A stretch of DNA of 64,000 bases, taken from the NCBI RefSeq assembly GCF_001761385.1, contig NZ_CP017476.1, positions 1,911,501-1,975,500 of the forward strand, in the 5' to 3' direction. The first letter of the stretch is position 1. The number at the start of each line of letters is the position of its first letter. The notes beneath the pieces were generated by a model that was not told the origin of the DNA, did not search any database, and was given only the letters and a program-made list of their open reading frames with translations. The position numbers and the translations under genes are program-made. This DNA comes from Hydrogenophaga crassostreae. Lineage in GTDB: Bacteria > Pseudomonadota > Gammaproteobacteria > Burkholderiales > Burkholderiaceae_C. Of this stretch, positions 42,951 through 52,387 are shown one piece after another.

Positions 42951-45002
42951 TCAGTTGCCAGGAAACGCCGATTGGCTTTGCCACCAACCCAAGACTTGCT
43001 TGACCGATTGCTCGACGTCAAGTGCAGAATTGTCCAGTTGCAAAGCATCTTCAGCAGGTTTGAGTGGCGCATGCGTTCGAGATGAGTCTCGTAAGTCACG
43101 GGCAACCAGATCCGCCAAAAGACTGTCGATATTAGCAGCATTTCCCTTTGAAATCAATTGCTTATAACGTCTTTGGGCCCTTTGTTCGGCACTGGCGGTG
43201 AGAAATACCTTGAGTGGGGCTCCCGGAAAAATCACGGTTCCCATGTCCCGCCCATCGGCGACCAGGCCCGGCAAGCGCCGAAAGCCGTGTTGCAGTTGCA
43301 GCAGGGCCGCTCTGACTTGTGGGATTGCCGAGACCCGCGAAGCCGCCATGCCGGCCGACTCGGTGCGCAGGGCATCGCTCACGTCTTGACCGTCAAGATA
43401 GGTTTGATGGCCTTCGAAACGCACATTCATGGCGGCGGCGAGCTCGCCCAGGCGGCGGGCTTGGGCGGGCTCTTTCAGGGTCTGATCGTCGGTTGACAAC
43501 CCTTTCTTATCGGCGGCAAGTCCGACCAGCCTGTACAGCGCGCCCGAATCGAGCAGGTGGTAGCCCAGGCGATCGGCGATTTCGCTGGCCAGTGTGCCTT
43601 TGCCTGAGGCGGTGGGGCCATCCACGCAAATCACGGGAATCCGTTGCGGGGCGGTTTCACAAACCTGAAAGAGTGCTTCAAAGTAGTCGGGAAACGTCTT
43701 TGCAACGCATTTGGGGTCTTCGATTCGAACCGGCAAGCCCGCCGGGTTGAATGCGGCGAGGGAAAAACACATGGCGACGCGGTGGTCGTCATAGGTGTGA
43801 ATCGAGGCCGCCCGCCAGCTCTCCGGGTTGGGCGGGGGCGTGATCCGGATGAAATCTGGGCCTTCTTCGATCGTTGCGCCAAGCTTGCGGCCCTCGTTGG
43901 CCATGGCCGCAATGCGGTCGGTTTCCTTGACGCGCCAGCTGGCGATATTGCGCAGCGTTGTGGTGCCGTCGGCATACAGTGCCATTACCGCCAGGGTCAT
44001 GGCCGCATCGGGTATGTGGTTGCAGTCAAGATCCACGGCCTTGAGTGGCCAGGCGCCACGCCGAATGTGCAGCCGGTTGGCCTCGCCTGTGATCTCGGCG
44101 CCCATCAGGCGCGCGGCTTCCACGAACCGTATGTCACCCTGAATCGAGGCCAGCCCCACGCCCTCGATGGTGATGCCGTTGGCGATGGCTGTGGGTGGCG
44201 CCAAGGCACCCAGGGCGATAAAGTAGCTGGCCGACGAGGCGTCGCCCTCCACGGCGATTTCACCAGGCGAGCGGTAGCGGCTGCCAGCGGGAATCACGAA
44301 GCGCGAAGCGCCTTCTTCACGGATGTGCAGGCCGAACTTGCCGAGCAGTTTGAGGGTGATGTCGATGTAGGGGCGCGATATGAGCTCTCCCACAACTTCA
44401 ATGACCACGTCTTGCTCCGTCGCCACCAGAGGCAATGCGAGCAAAAGGGCGGTCAGGAACTGGCTGGATACATCGCCTCGAACGCGGATGGGTGCATCCA
44501 GCATCAGCGGGTGAATCAGGCCATCGCCCAGCCGCAGTGGCGGGAAACCATCGTTGCCCAAGTACGACACGGGGCAGCCGAGTTGTCGCAGGGCTTCCAC
44601 CAGGTCGCCGATAGGGCGCTCGTGCATGCGTGGCACGCCGCTCAGTTCAAACTGTGCACCCTGCGTCGAGGCCAAGAGGCCCAGCGCGGCCGAAAGCGGG
44701 CGCATGGCCGTGCCCGCATTGCCCAGGAAAAGGTCTGTCTGTTTGATTCTGAGCTGTCCGCCCAGGCCCTGTATGCGCAGCTGCCCATTGGCCAGTGGTT
44801 CTACGCCACAGTCCAGTTGGCGCAGCGCCTGCAGCATGACCCGTGTGTCATCTGAGTCAAGCAAGTCGGAAATCGTGGTGACGCCCTCGCTCAGGGCTGC
44901 CAGCAGAAGCACGCGATTGGAAATACTTTTGGAACCGGGCAGGTGAACCGTTCCACTGGCACCGGTCAGGGGTGGAATATCGAGAAATTCGGTGGTGTAC
45001 AT
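42951..45002 (-). CDS. aroA-cmk: Fused EPSP synthase (AroA) - cytidylate kinase (Cmk)
   Basis: 683 aa single frame. Residues ~1-440 are AroA: LPGSKSISNR near the N-terminus, LGNAGTAMRPL and the IASWRVKETDRIAAM segment. Residues ~452-683 are Cmk: P-loop DGPTASGKGTLA, DSGALYR, DGRDMGTVIFP and the C-terminal RDLRDSSR. One polypeptide thus makes 5-enolpyruvylshikimate-3-phosphate and phosphorylates CMP/dCMP. In E. coli these are separate but nearby genes. No stop or frameshift interrupts the junction. Confidence 0.96.
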   Translation of the reverse strand: MYTTEFLDIPPLTGASGTVHLPGSKSISNRVLLLAALSEGVTTISDLLDSDDTRVMLQALRQLDCGVEPLANGQLRIQGLGGQLRIKQTDLFLGNAGTAMRPLSAALGLLASTQGAQFELSGVPRMHERPIGDLVEALRQLGCPVSYLGNDGFPPLRLGDGLIHPLMLDAPIRVRGDVSSQFLTALLLALPLVATEQDVVIEVVGELISRPYIDITLKLLGKFGLHIREEGASRFVIPAGSRYRSPGEIAVEGDASSASYFIALGALAPPTAIANGITIEGVGLASIQGDIRFVEAARLMGAEITGEANRLHIRRGAWPLKAVDLDCNHIPDAAMTLAVMALYADGTTTLRNIASWRVKETDRIAAMANEGRKLGATIEEGPDFIRITPPPNPESWRAASIHTYDDHRVAMCFSLAAFNPAGLPVRIEDPKCVAKTFPDYFEALFQVCETAPQRIPVICVDGPTASGKGTLASEIADRLGYHLLDSGALYRLVGLAADKKGLSTDDQTLKEPAQARRLGELAAAMNVRFEGHQTYLDGQDVSDALRTESAGMAASRVSAIPQVRAALLQLQHGFRRLPGLVADGRDMGTVIFPGAPLKVFLTASAEQRAQRRYKQLISKGNAANIDSLLADLVARDLRDSSRTHAPLKPAEDALQLDNSALDVEQSVKQVLGWWQSQSAFPGN

Positions 45003-45045
45003 GCGGCTTTGAGCGCGGGTGAAGCCCGCGACGAATGCGGTGAAA

Positions 45046-45927
45046 TCAGCCCTTGAGCTTGCTGCCTATGCGCCAACGGGAGCGCGCTTTGCTGGCCTCA
45101 CCGATGAGGGACTCCAGCTTGTCGGCATCGGTGTTGGTGAGCGCCAATTCCAGTGCGTGGAGCGCACGCTGAAAGTGCCTGGACTGGGCCATCAGCTCTT
45201 CTCTGTTTGACAAGAGAATGTCGCGCCAAACCTGGGGGTCGCTCGCAGCAATGCGGGAAAAGTCGCGAAAACCGGGGCCTGCCAGTGAAAGGAAGTCCTC
45301 TGACGCCTGCTGTCCCTTGATGGCGTTCATCAAGGCGAAAGCGATCAGGTGGGGTAGGTGGCTGACGGCCGCGTAGGCGGCATCGTGTGCTTCGGGCGAC
45401 ATCAGCTTGACCTCGCAGTCCAGGGCCGTCCAGAGTTTCTTGGCCTTCTCAAGCTGGGTGGTCAGCGTGCGCTCGATGGGTGTGAGGATGACCTGGCGGC
45501 CCACATACAGATTCACATCAGCATGTTCCACGCCAGAGAGTTCTTTGCCAGCGATGGGGTGGGCAGGCACGAAGATGCCGACATGGTCTTTCAACACGCG
45601 CCGGGCGGTATCCACCACGTCGCGCTTGGTTGAACCCACATCCATCACCAGGGTGTCTTTGGTGATGAGGTGGCGAATGGCTTTGAACGTGGCTTCGGTG
45701 GCCGAAACGGGCACCGCCAGCAACACCAGGTCGGCGCCGGAGACGGCCAACAGTGCCGATGGGGCCTCGACATCGATGACCCCCATCTGTCGCGCGCGCT
45801 CGGTGGTGGAGGGCGATTTGCTGTAACCCACCACGCGTTTGACCAGGCCGGCCCGCTTGAGTGCCAAGGCAAAAGAGCCGCCCATCAGGCCGCAGCCGAT
45901 CAAGCCGAGTTGCTCAAACATGGGCAT
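45046..45927 (-). CDS. tyrA: Prephenate dehydrogenase
   Basis: 293 aa, NAD(P)-dependent step to 4-hydroxyphenylpyruvate in tyrosine synthesis. Rossmann motif GLIGCGLMGGSFALALKR at residues 8-25, catalytic His in AHPIAGKELSG, and the helical C-terminal dimer domain. An ATG two codons further on (45921) is an alternative start. No fused chorismate mutase, since that activity is in PheA. Confidence 0.95.
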   Translation of the reverse strand: MPMFEQLGLIGCGLMGGSFALALKRAGLVKRVVGYSKSPSTTERARQMGVIDVEAPSALLAVSGADLVLLAVPVSATEATFKAIRHLITKDTLVMDVGSTKRDVVDTARRVLKDHVGIFVPAHPIAGKELSGVEHADVNLYVGRQVILTPIERTLTTQLEKAKKLWTALDCEVKLMSPEAHDAAYAAVSHLPHLIAFALMNAIKGQQASEDFLSLAGPGFRDFSRIAASDPQVWRDILLSNREELMAQSRHFQRALHALELALTNTDADKLESLIGEASKARSRWRIGSKLKG

Positions 45928-45960
45928 TTTTCCAGGAGGTTGGTTTCAGTATGTGCAAGG

Positions 45961-47058
45961 TCATTCGTTCACTGGATAGGCCCCGAGCACTTTGTAAAAA
46001 GCGCAGAGACCTTGCAGCTCCTTGAGGGCCGCGGCCACATTGGGCTGGTTGGGATGACCATTCAAATCGATGTAGAAATAGTATTCCCATTGACCCGATT
46101 TGGCTGGGCGAGATTCAAATCGCGTCATGGACACGCCATTGTTCTTCAGCGGCACGAGCAAATCGTGCACTGCGCCTGGCCGGTTGGGTACGGAAACAAC
46201 CAGGCTGGTGCAGTCGTTGCCGGAGGCCGGTGGCATGGCCATGGTTTGCGGCAGGCTGATGACGGCGAAACGTGTGCGGTTGTAAGCCTCATCCTGCACA
46301 GCGTGCGACACGATGTGCAACGCAAATTGACCGGCCGCGCGCTCGCTGGCCAGCGCCGCCCATGCCGGGTTCGTGGCCGCCAGGCGTGCGCCTTCGGCAT
46401 TGCTCGATACGGCGCGGCGCTCGGCGTTGGGCAGGTGTTGCGTGAGCCAGTTCTGGCACTGGGCCAGTGCCTGCGGATGGGCCATCACCACCTCCACACC
46501 TTCCAGCGAGTTCACTTGGCGCAGCAGGTTGTGGCGAATCAGCAGGCTGACCTCGCCTACAACATGAACCGGCGAGCGCAGGAACAGGTCCAGTGAGCGA
46601 GCGACAACCCCTTCGGTGGAGTTTTCCATGCCGACCACGCCGTATTGGGCGGTGCCCGCGGCGGTCGCGTGGAACACTTCGTCGAAGTTGGCGCAGTAAA
46701 TGAGATTGGCTGCGCCACCGAAGAACTCCACAGCCGCCTGTTCGCAGAATGTACCGGCGGGTCCCAGCACCGCCACGCGTTGGGGTGCTTCCAGTGCCAG
46801 GCAGGCCGACATGATTTCACGCCATACGGAAGCCACGTGCTGGTTCAGCAGCGGCCCCTGGTTGTTTGCCTGGATCTTTTCAATGACCTGCGCCACCCGG
46901 TCGGGGCGGAAGAATGGTGAGCCCTCTGCGCGTTTGATCTCGCCGACTTGTTCCGCTACGCGGGCACGCTGATTCAGCAGGGAAAGTACTTGCTGGTCCA
47001 GTGAGTCGATTTGCACCCGCAACTCGGCCAGGGCATCAGATTGGGTCGGTTTCGTCAT
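45961..47058 (-). CDS. pheA: Chorismate mutase / prephenate dehydratase (P-protein)
   Basis: 365 aa. AroQ chorismate mutase at about 8-92 (LRVQIDSLDQQVLSLLNQRARVAEQVGEIKR), prephenate dehydratase at about 98-275 (GPAGTFCEQAA, NSTEGVVARSLDLF) and an ACT domain at about 285-360 with the phenylalanine-binding ESRPAKSGQWEYYFYID. Four bases separate it from serC. Confidence 0.97.
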   Translation of the reverse strand: MTKPTQSDALAELRVQIDSLDQQVLSLLNQRARVAEQVGEIKRAEGSPFFRPDRVAQVIEKIQANNQGPLLNQHVASVWREIMSACLALEAPQRVAVLGPAGTFCEQAAVEFFGGAANLIYCANFDEVFHATAAGTAQYGVVGMENSTEGVVARSLDLFLRSPVHVVGEVSLLIRHNLLRQVNSLEGVEVVMAHPQALAQCQNWLTQHLPNAERRAVSSNAEGARLAATNPAWAALASERAAGQFALHIVSHAVQDEAYNRTRFAVISLPQTMAMPPASGNDCTSLVVSVPNRPGAVHDLLVPLKNNGVSMTRFESRPAKSGQWEYYFYIDLNGHPNQPNVAAALKELQGLCAFYKVLGAYPVNE

Positions 47059-47062
47059 GGTC

Positions 47063-48169
47063 TCAGGCCTGCGTCATTTCAAATTCACGCATGTAGCTCA
47101 CCAATGCTTGAACGCCTTCCAGGGGCATGGCGTTGTAAATACTGGCGCGCATGCCTCCAACAGATTTGTGGCCTTTGAGCTGCAACAGACCCGCTGCCTG
47201 CGCACCGCTGAGAAAAGCCTCATTGCGTGCTTCATCGCGCAAAAAGAAGGGTATGTTCATGCGTGAGCGGCAGTCTTTGGCCACCTTGTTTTGGTAGAAC
47301 TGCGAGTTGTCGATGAAGCTGTACAGAAGCTCCGCCTTGGCTTTGTTCTGTTGTTCGATGGCCGCCACGCCGCTCAAGCCACCCGCTGTCTGGCGTTTGA
47401 GCCATTGGAACGTCAGGCCTGCCATGTAGATGGCGTAGGTGGGTGGCGTGTTGTACATCGAACCGTTGTCGGCCACTGTTTTGTAGTCGAACGCGCTGGG
47501 GCAGACCGCCAGCGCATGGCCGAGCAGGTCTTCGCGAACCACCACCAGGGTCAAACCGGCTGGCCCCAGGTTTTTCTGGGCGCCGCCGAACGCCAGGCCT
47601 ACGCGGGACCAGTCCACCGGGCGCGAGGCCACATGGGAGGAAAAGTCGATGACCAATGGCGCGTCGCAGCCCAGGGCCTTGAGGTCCGGCAGCTCGTGAA
47701 ACTCCACGCCATGGATGGTTTCGTTGCTGCACAGGTGCACGTATTGCGCGTCTTTACCCAGCTTCCAGCTGGCGGGGGTGGGCAATGAGGTGTGCCCATC
47801 GGCTTCGTTGCTGGCCGCGATTCGAGCGGTGGCGTACTTGTTGGCTTCCTTGGCCGATTTCTGGCTCCAGCCGCCCGTCACCACAAAATCCACTGCACCC
47901 CCTCGGGAGAGGTTCAACGGCACGATGGCATTTTCTGCCAACCCTCCGCCCTGCATGAACAGGATCCGGAACTGGCTGGGTACCGCCAGCAATTCGCGCA
48001 AATCGCGTTCGGCGGTTTCGCAGATCGACATGAAGGCTTTGCCACGGTGGCTCATTTCCATCACGCTCATGCCGCTGCCTTGCCAGTCGAGCATTTCCAC
48101 GGCGGCCAACCGCAACACCGATTCCGGCATCGCGGCAGGGCCTGCTGAGAAGTTATACGGCCGCGTCAT
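47063..48169 (-). CDS. serC: Phosphoserine aminotransferase
   Basis: 368 aa PLP enzyme for serine and pyridoxal phosphate synthesis. MTRPYNFSAGPAAMPESVL is the standard start. The Schiff-base Lys lies in FGGAQKNLGPAG (about residue 198), and the C-terminal GHKSVGGMRASIYNAMP binds phosphate. ATGA overlap with the gyrA stop. Confidence 0.97.
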   Translation of the reverse strand: MTRPYNFSAGPAAMPESVLRLAAVEMLDWQGSGMSVMEMSHRGKAFMSICETAERDLRELLAVPSQFRILFMQGGGLAENAIVPLNLSRGGAVDFVVTGGWSQKSAKEANKYATARIAASNEADGHTSLPTPASWKLGKDAQYVHLCSNETIHGVEFHELPDLKALGCDAPLVIDFSSHVASRPVDWSRVGLAFGGAQKNLGPAGLTLVVVREDLLGHALAVCPSAFDYKTVADNGSMYNTPPTYAIYMAGLTFQWLKRQTAGGLSGVAAIEQQNKAKAELLYSFIDNSQFYQNKVAKDCRSRMNIPFFLRDEARNEAFLSGAQAAGLLQLKGHKSVGGMRASIYNAMPLEGVQALVSYMREFEMTQA

Positions 48170-50841
48170 GCGGCATCCGTGCCTTCATTGCCCTCAATAT
48201 CCTCGCCATCTGGCAAGGTTCCTTCGGCGTCCGCCTCCTCGGGGGCTTCTTGCATGTTTGCGTCGTTTTCCACAATGCGCTGCAAACCGGAGAGCTCAGA
48301 TCCATCGTCCAGAGCGATCAGTGTGACGCCTTGGGTCGCACGGCCCATTTCGCGGATTTCACTGACCCGTGTACGCACCAAAACGCCCGTGTCGGTAATC
48401 AGCATGATCTGGTCTTCGCTGCGGGCCAGTGTTGCGGCAACAACCTTGCCGTTGCGCTCGCTTTGCTGGATCGCGATCATGCCTTTGGTGCCGCGGCCAT
48501 GGCGGGTGTATTCGCTGATGGGTGTGCGCTTGCCGTAGCCGTTGATGGTCGCGGTGAGCACGCTTTGCTCTTCGTCTTCGGCCACCAGCATGGCGATCAC
48601 GCTTTGGGTGTCGTCGATGGCCATGCCACGCACGCCGCGTGCATTGCGGCCCATGGGGCGCACATCGTTTTCATCGAAGCGCACCGCTTTGCCACCGTCG
48701 CTGAACAGCATCACATCGTGCTGGCCGTCGGTGAGGGCTGCCCCGATCAGGAAATCGCCCTCATCAAGGCCCACGGCAATGATGCCGGCCTTGCGCGGAT
48801 TGCTGAAGTCGGAGAGAGGGGTCTTCTTCACCGTGCCCATGCTTGTGGCCATGAACACATACTGGTCTTCGGGGAACTTGCGCGCTTCACCGGTCAGCGC
48901 CAGGACCACGTTGATCTTTTCGCCTTCATCCAGTGGGAACATGTTGACGATGGGGCGGCCGCGCGATCCGCGCGAACCTGCCGGCACCTCCCAGACTTTG
49001 AGCCAGTACAGGCGACCGCGGTTGGAGAAGCACAGGATGTAGTCGTGTGTGTTCGCAATGAAGAGCTGGTCGATCCAGTCGTCTTCTTTGGTCGCCGTGG
49101 CCTGCTTGCCGCGACCGCCGCGCTTTTGCGAGCGGTATTCGGAGAGTGGCTGGCTCTTGATGTAGCCGCTGTGGCTGAGCGTGACCACCATGTCGGTGGG
49201 CGTGATCAGGTCTTCGGTGGACAGGTCCTGGGCACTGTGTTCGATTTCGCTGCGGCGGGCGCCGAGCTTGGTCTGACCGAATTCGGTCTTCACCTCAACC
49301 AGTTCTTCGCCAATGATGGTGGACACACGCTCGGGCTTGGACAGGATGTCGAGCAGATCGTCGATCACGCTCATGACTTCCTTGTACTCGGCGACGATTT
49401 TGTCTTGCTCGAGACCGGTCAGGCGCTGCAGACGCATTTGCAGAATTTCCTGCGCCTGCGTTTCGGAAAGGCGGTACAGGCCGTCACTGCCCATGCCGAA
49501 TTCGCGTTCAAGGCCATCCGGGCGGTAGTCGTCGGCGTTGATGGTGCCGCCGTCGGCCTTGGCGCGGGTGAGCATTTCCCGCACCAGGGCACTGTCCCAG
49601 CTGCGGGTCATCAGCTCGGCCTTGGCAACTGGCGGCGTGGGCGACTCGCGGATGATCTTGATGAAGTCATCGATGTTGGCCAGGGCAACAGCCAGACCTT
49701 CCAGCACATGGCCGCGCTCGCGGGCTTTGCGCAGGTTGAACACCGTGCGGCGGGTGACCACTTCGCGGCGGTGTTCCAGGAACACCTGAATCAGGTCCTT
49801 CAGGTTGCACAACTTGGGCTGGCCGTCGATCAGGGCCACCATGTTGATACCGAAGGTGTCTTGCAGCTGGGTTTGCTTGTAGAGATTGTTGAGAATCACC
49901 TCTGGCACTTCGCCGCGCTTGAGCTCGATCACCAGACGCATGCCCGATTTGTCGGACTCGTCCTGGATGTGGCTGATGCCTTCGATTTTCTTTTCGTGCA
50001 CCAGCTCGGCGATGCGCTCTTGCAGGGTCTTCTTGTTGACCTGGTAGGGCAGCTCGTCAACGATGATGGACTGACGTTGCCCCTTGTCGATGTCCTCAAA
50101 GTGGCACTTGGCGCGCATCACCACGCGGCCACGGCCCGTGCGGTAGCCGTCTTTCACGCCGTTCATGCCGTAAATGATGCCGGCCGTTGGGAAGTCGGGT
50201 GCCGGAATGATTTCCATCAATTCGTCGATGGATGCCTCCGGGTTTTTGAGCAGGTGCAAACAGGCGTGGATGGCCTCGTTCAGGTTGTGGGGCGGGATGT
50301 TGGTCGCCATGCCCACCGCGATGCCACCAGAGCCGTTGACCAACAAGTTGGGAAAGCGGGCGGGCATCACCAGCGGCTCTTTTTCCGAACCGTCGTAGTT
50401 GGGCCCAAAATTCACGGTTTCCTTGTCGAGATCGGCCAGCAATTCGTGCGCAATCTTGGACATGCGAATTTCGGTGTACCGCATGGCAGCGGCATTGTCG
50501 CCGTCCACCGAACCGAAGTTGCCCTGACCGTCGACCAACATGTGGCGCAAGGAAAAGTCTTGCGCCATGCGAACGATGGTGTCGTACACAGCGCTGTCAC
50601 CATGTGGGTGGTATTTACCGATCACGTCACCCACGATACGGGCGGACTTTTTATAGGGCCGGTTCCAGTCGTTGTTGAGTTCGTGCATGGCGAACAGCAC
50701 CCGTCGGTGTACCGGCTTCAAACCGTCTCGGGCATCGGGCAGTGCCCTGCCCACGATCACGCTCATGGCGTAGTCGAGGTAGCTGCGGCGCATCTCCTCT
50801 TCCAGGCTGATAGGCAGTGTTTCTTTGGCGAACTGAGTCAT
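48166..50841 (-). CDS. gyrA: DNA gyrase subunit A
   Basis: 891 aa from the ATG at 50841. Catalytic Tyr in AAMRYTE. The quinolone-resistance region reads HPHGDSAVYDTIVRMAQ, with Ser and Asp at the positions equivalent to E. coli 83 and 87, i.e. the sensitive-type residues. The C-terminal beta-pinwheel includes the GyrA box QKRGGRGKQ. The acidic tail (EEADAEGTLPDGEDIEGNEG) is lineage-typical. First gene of a long superoperon. Confidence 0.98.
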   Translation of the reverse strand: MTQFAKETLPISLEEEMRRSYLDYAMSVIVGRALPDARDGLKPVHRRVLFAMHELNNDWNRPYKKSARIVGDVIGKYHPHGDSAVYDTIVRMAQDFSLRHMLVDGQGNFGSVDGDNAAAMRYTEIRMSKIAHELLADLDKETVNFGPNYDGSEKEPLVMPARFPNLLVNGSGGIAVGMATNIPPHNLNEAIHACLHLLKNPEASIDELMEIIPAPDFPTAGIIYGMNGVKDGYRTGRGRVVMRAKCHFEDIDKGQRQSIIVDELPYQVNKKTLQERIAELVHEKKIEGISHIQDESDKSGMRLVIELKRGEVPEVILNNLYKQTQLQDTFGINMVALIDGQPKLCNLKDLIQVFLEHRREVVTRRTVFNLRKARERGHVLEGLAVALANIDDFIKIIRESPTPPVAKAELMTRSWDSALVREMLTRAKADGGTINADDYRPDGLEREFGMGSDGLYRLSETQAQEILQMRLQRLTGLEQDKIVAEYKEVMSVIDDLLDILSKPERVSTIIGEELVEVKTEFGQTKLGARRSEIEHSAQDLSTEDLITPTDMVVTLSHSGYIKSQPLSEYRSQKRGGRGKQATATKEDDWIDQLFIANTHDYILCFSNRGRLYWLKVWEVPAGSRGSRGRPIVNMFPLDEGEKINVVLALTGEARKFPEDQYVFMATSMGTVKKTPLSDFSNPRKAGIIAVGLDEGDFLIGAALTDGQHDVMLFSDGGKAVRFDENDVRPMGRNARGVRGMAIDDTQSVIAMLVAEDEEQSVLTATINGYGKRTPISEYTRHGRGTKGMIAIQQSERNGKVVAATLARSEDQIMLITDTGVLVRTRVSEIREMGRATQGVTLIALDDGSELSGLQRIVENDANMQEAPEEADAEGTLPDGEDIEGNEGTDAA

Positions 50842-51102
50842 GGGCGGTGGTGTAAGTTGGCAGCAAAAGCCCGAAGGCAACCGCCTATTTTAGGCTGGTA
50901 GCGAAAAAGGCTCTCAGGGCGCTTTTGTTGCTGTCGAGCAACGAGCCTTGGAAACCGTAACTTCGGCTGACCTATCAGCGACGGCTGTTAAGCGGTGAAT
51001 AGCGGGCTTGTGGCACAATAAATTCAGCGTTTCTAGTGGTGGTCACTTCAAGCGTCAATGTTGAGAACCAGCCGTTATGCGGCTTACACCAAGAGGAAAT
51101 CC

Positions 51103-51768
51103 ATGAAAAATCTGAACAAAGTGGCAATTCTGTTTGCGTCCGCCACCTTGGCTACGGCTGTTTTGGCTGCACCATCGGGCGGCACCGACACCAACGACAA
51201 CTGGCGCAGTGCCCATGGCAATCTGCAGTGGAAGAACGGTGATGGCTCTCTGTGCTGGCGTGATGCTGGCTGGACGCCTGCTACCGCCGCGAAGGGCTGC
51301 GATGGAGCGATCGTTCCCGCAGAACCAGCACCAGCCCCAGCGCCTGCAGCAGCACCCGCTCCTGCACCTGCTCCCGCTGCTGCACCAGCCGCAGCACCTG
51401 CCGCAGCCGCAGCACCTGCCAAAGTTACCTACGCAGCTGATGCGTTTTTTGACTTCGACAAAGCCGTGCTCAAGCCAGAAGGCAAAGCCAAATTGGCCGA
51501 TCTGGCTGACAAAGTCGGTGGCGTGAACCTGGAAGTGGTGATTGCCGTGGGTCACACCGACTCCGTTGGCTCTGCTGGCTACAACCAGGCGCTGTCCGTT
51601 CGCCGCGCTGAAGCTGTGAAGGCTTTCCTGGTGAGCAAGGGCATTGAAAGCAACCGCGTGTACACCGAAGGCAAGGGCTTGACCCAGCCAGTGGCTGACA
51701 ACGCCACCCGCGAAGGCCGTGCCAAGAACCGCCGCGTGGAAGTGGAAGTTGTGGGTACCCGCAAGTAA
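51103..51768 (+). CDS. OmpA-family outer-membrane/peptidoglycan-binding protein
   Basis: 221 aa. AAGAGGAAA precedes the ATG at 51103. Signal peptide ends at about residue 24 (VLAA). A short N-terminal region with CWRDAGW and one further Cys is followed by an Ala/Pro-rich linker of about 35 residues. The C-terminal OmpA domain (about 105-218) carries FFDFDKAVLKPEG, GHTDSVGSAGYNQALSVRRAEAV and the NRRVEVEV end. No N-terminal beta-barrel is apparent, so it probably tethers to peptidoglycan via the C-terminal domain. Confidence 0.93.
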   Translation: MKNLNKVAILFASATLATAVLAAPSGGTDTNDNWRSAHGNLQWKNGDGSLCWRDAGWTPATAAKGCDGAIVPAEPAPAPAPAAAPAPAPAPAAAPAAAPAAAAAPAKVTYAADAFFDFDKAVLKPEGKAKLADLADKVGGVNLEVVIAVGHTDSVGSAGYNQALSVRRAEAVKAFLVSKGIESNRVYTEGKGLTQPVADNATREGRAKNRRVEVEVVGTRK

Positions 51769-51789
51769 TCCTCAACCTAGCGTTGAATG

Positions 51790-51828
51790 AAAAGGCCCCG
51801 GCGTGCAAGCGCTGGGGCCTTTTTTTTG
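51790..51828 (+). terminator. Terminator after the OmpA-family gene
   Basis: AAGGCCCC-GGCG...CGCT-GGGGCCTT hairpin followed by eight T residues, 21 bp after the stop. Confidence 0.88.
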
Positions 51829-51832
51829 TCGA

Positions 51833-52387
51833 ATGATGCTTCCTGTTGTTCGCAGCCTGTTGCCTCTCGTCTTGCTGACAAGCATCGTGCTGTCTGGCTG
51901 CGCCTCCTTTGAAACAGGGGCCGCTCAACGCGTTTTGTCACCGGTCGAAGTGCTGGACGATGGCTGGTTCGAACATTGCATCACTCAACACGGCGACTCG
52001 ACTGCCGACCAGCGCCCTTTGTTGGTTGTGGTCCTGAGTCCTCGTATGGCAAACAGCTTGCTGGAGTGGCCGCGCATGCAGCGCGAGGCATCAGATAGTG
52101 GGTTCCGGGTGCAGGCCTGGCTGGATTCCCGGACGCCTGATGCGGAGTGGCTGGCGGTATTGGCAAGCCCACCCATGCAAGACTGGCAAGTCCAGCGGCC
52201 CTACCGGCCGCCGGCGGGGTGCCTGACGGGGTGGTCGGCAATCAATCATTTTCCTTATGTGCGCGTGTTTCTCGGAAAGCATTTGCATGCTTGGCCAATC
52301 TGGGGGGTGATGCCCGGCGAGGCGTGGCAGGCCGTGCTTGGTGACCGCCTCGATACGCTAAAGACCGCTGTGTCGCCTTCCTTATGA
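51833..52387 (+). CDS. Predicted lipoprotein, unknown function
   Basis: 184 aa. MMLPVVRSLLPLVLLTSIVLSGCASF has a basic start, hydrophobic core and lipobox LSGC, so it should be lipidated at Cys. The mature part shows no domain I recognise. The start is uncertain (ATG at 51833 or 51836) and lies within a few bases of the preceding T-tract, with no ribosome-binding site visible. It overlaps the next gene by ATGA. Confidence 0.7.
   Translation: MMLPVVRSLLPLVLLTSIVLSGCASFETGAAQRVLSPVEVLDDGWFEHCITQHGDSTADQRPLLVVVLSPRMANSLLEWPRMQREASDSGFRVQAWLDSRTPDAEWLAVLASPPMQDWQVQRPYRPPAGCLTGWSAINHFPYVRVFLGKHLHAWPIWGVMPGEAWQAVLGDRLDTLKTAVSPSL

Noticed and set aside
48250..50901. 883-residue plus-strand open frame opposite gyrA
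   Set aside because: Shadow frame produced by GC-rich codon use of gyrA; Ala/His/Val-rich sequence without any family motif.
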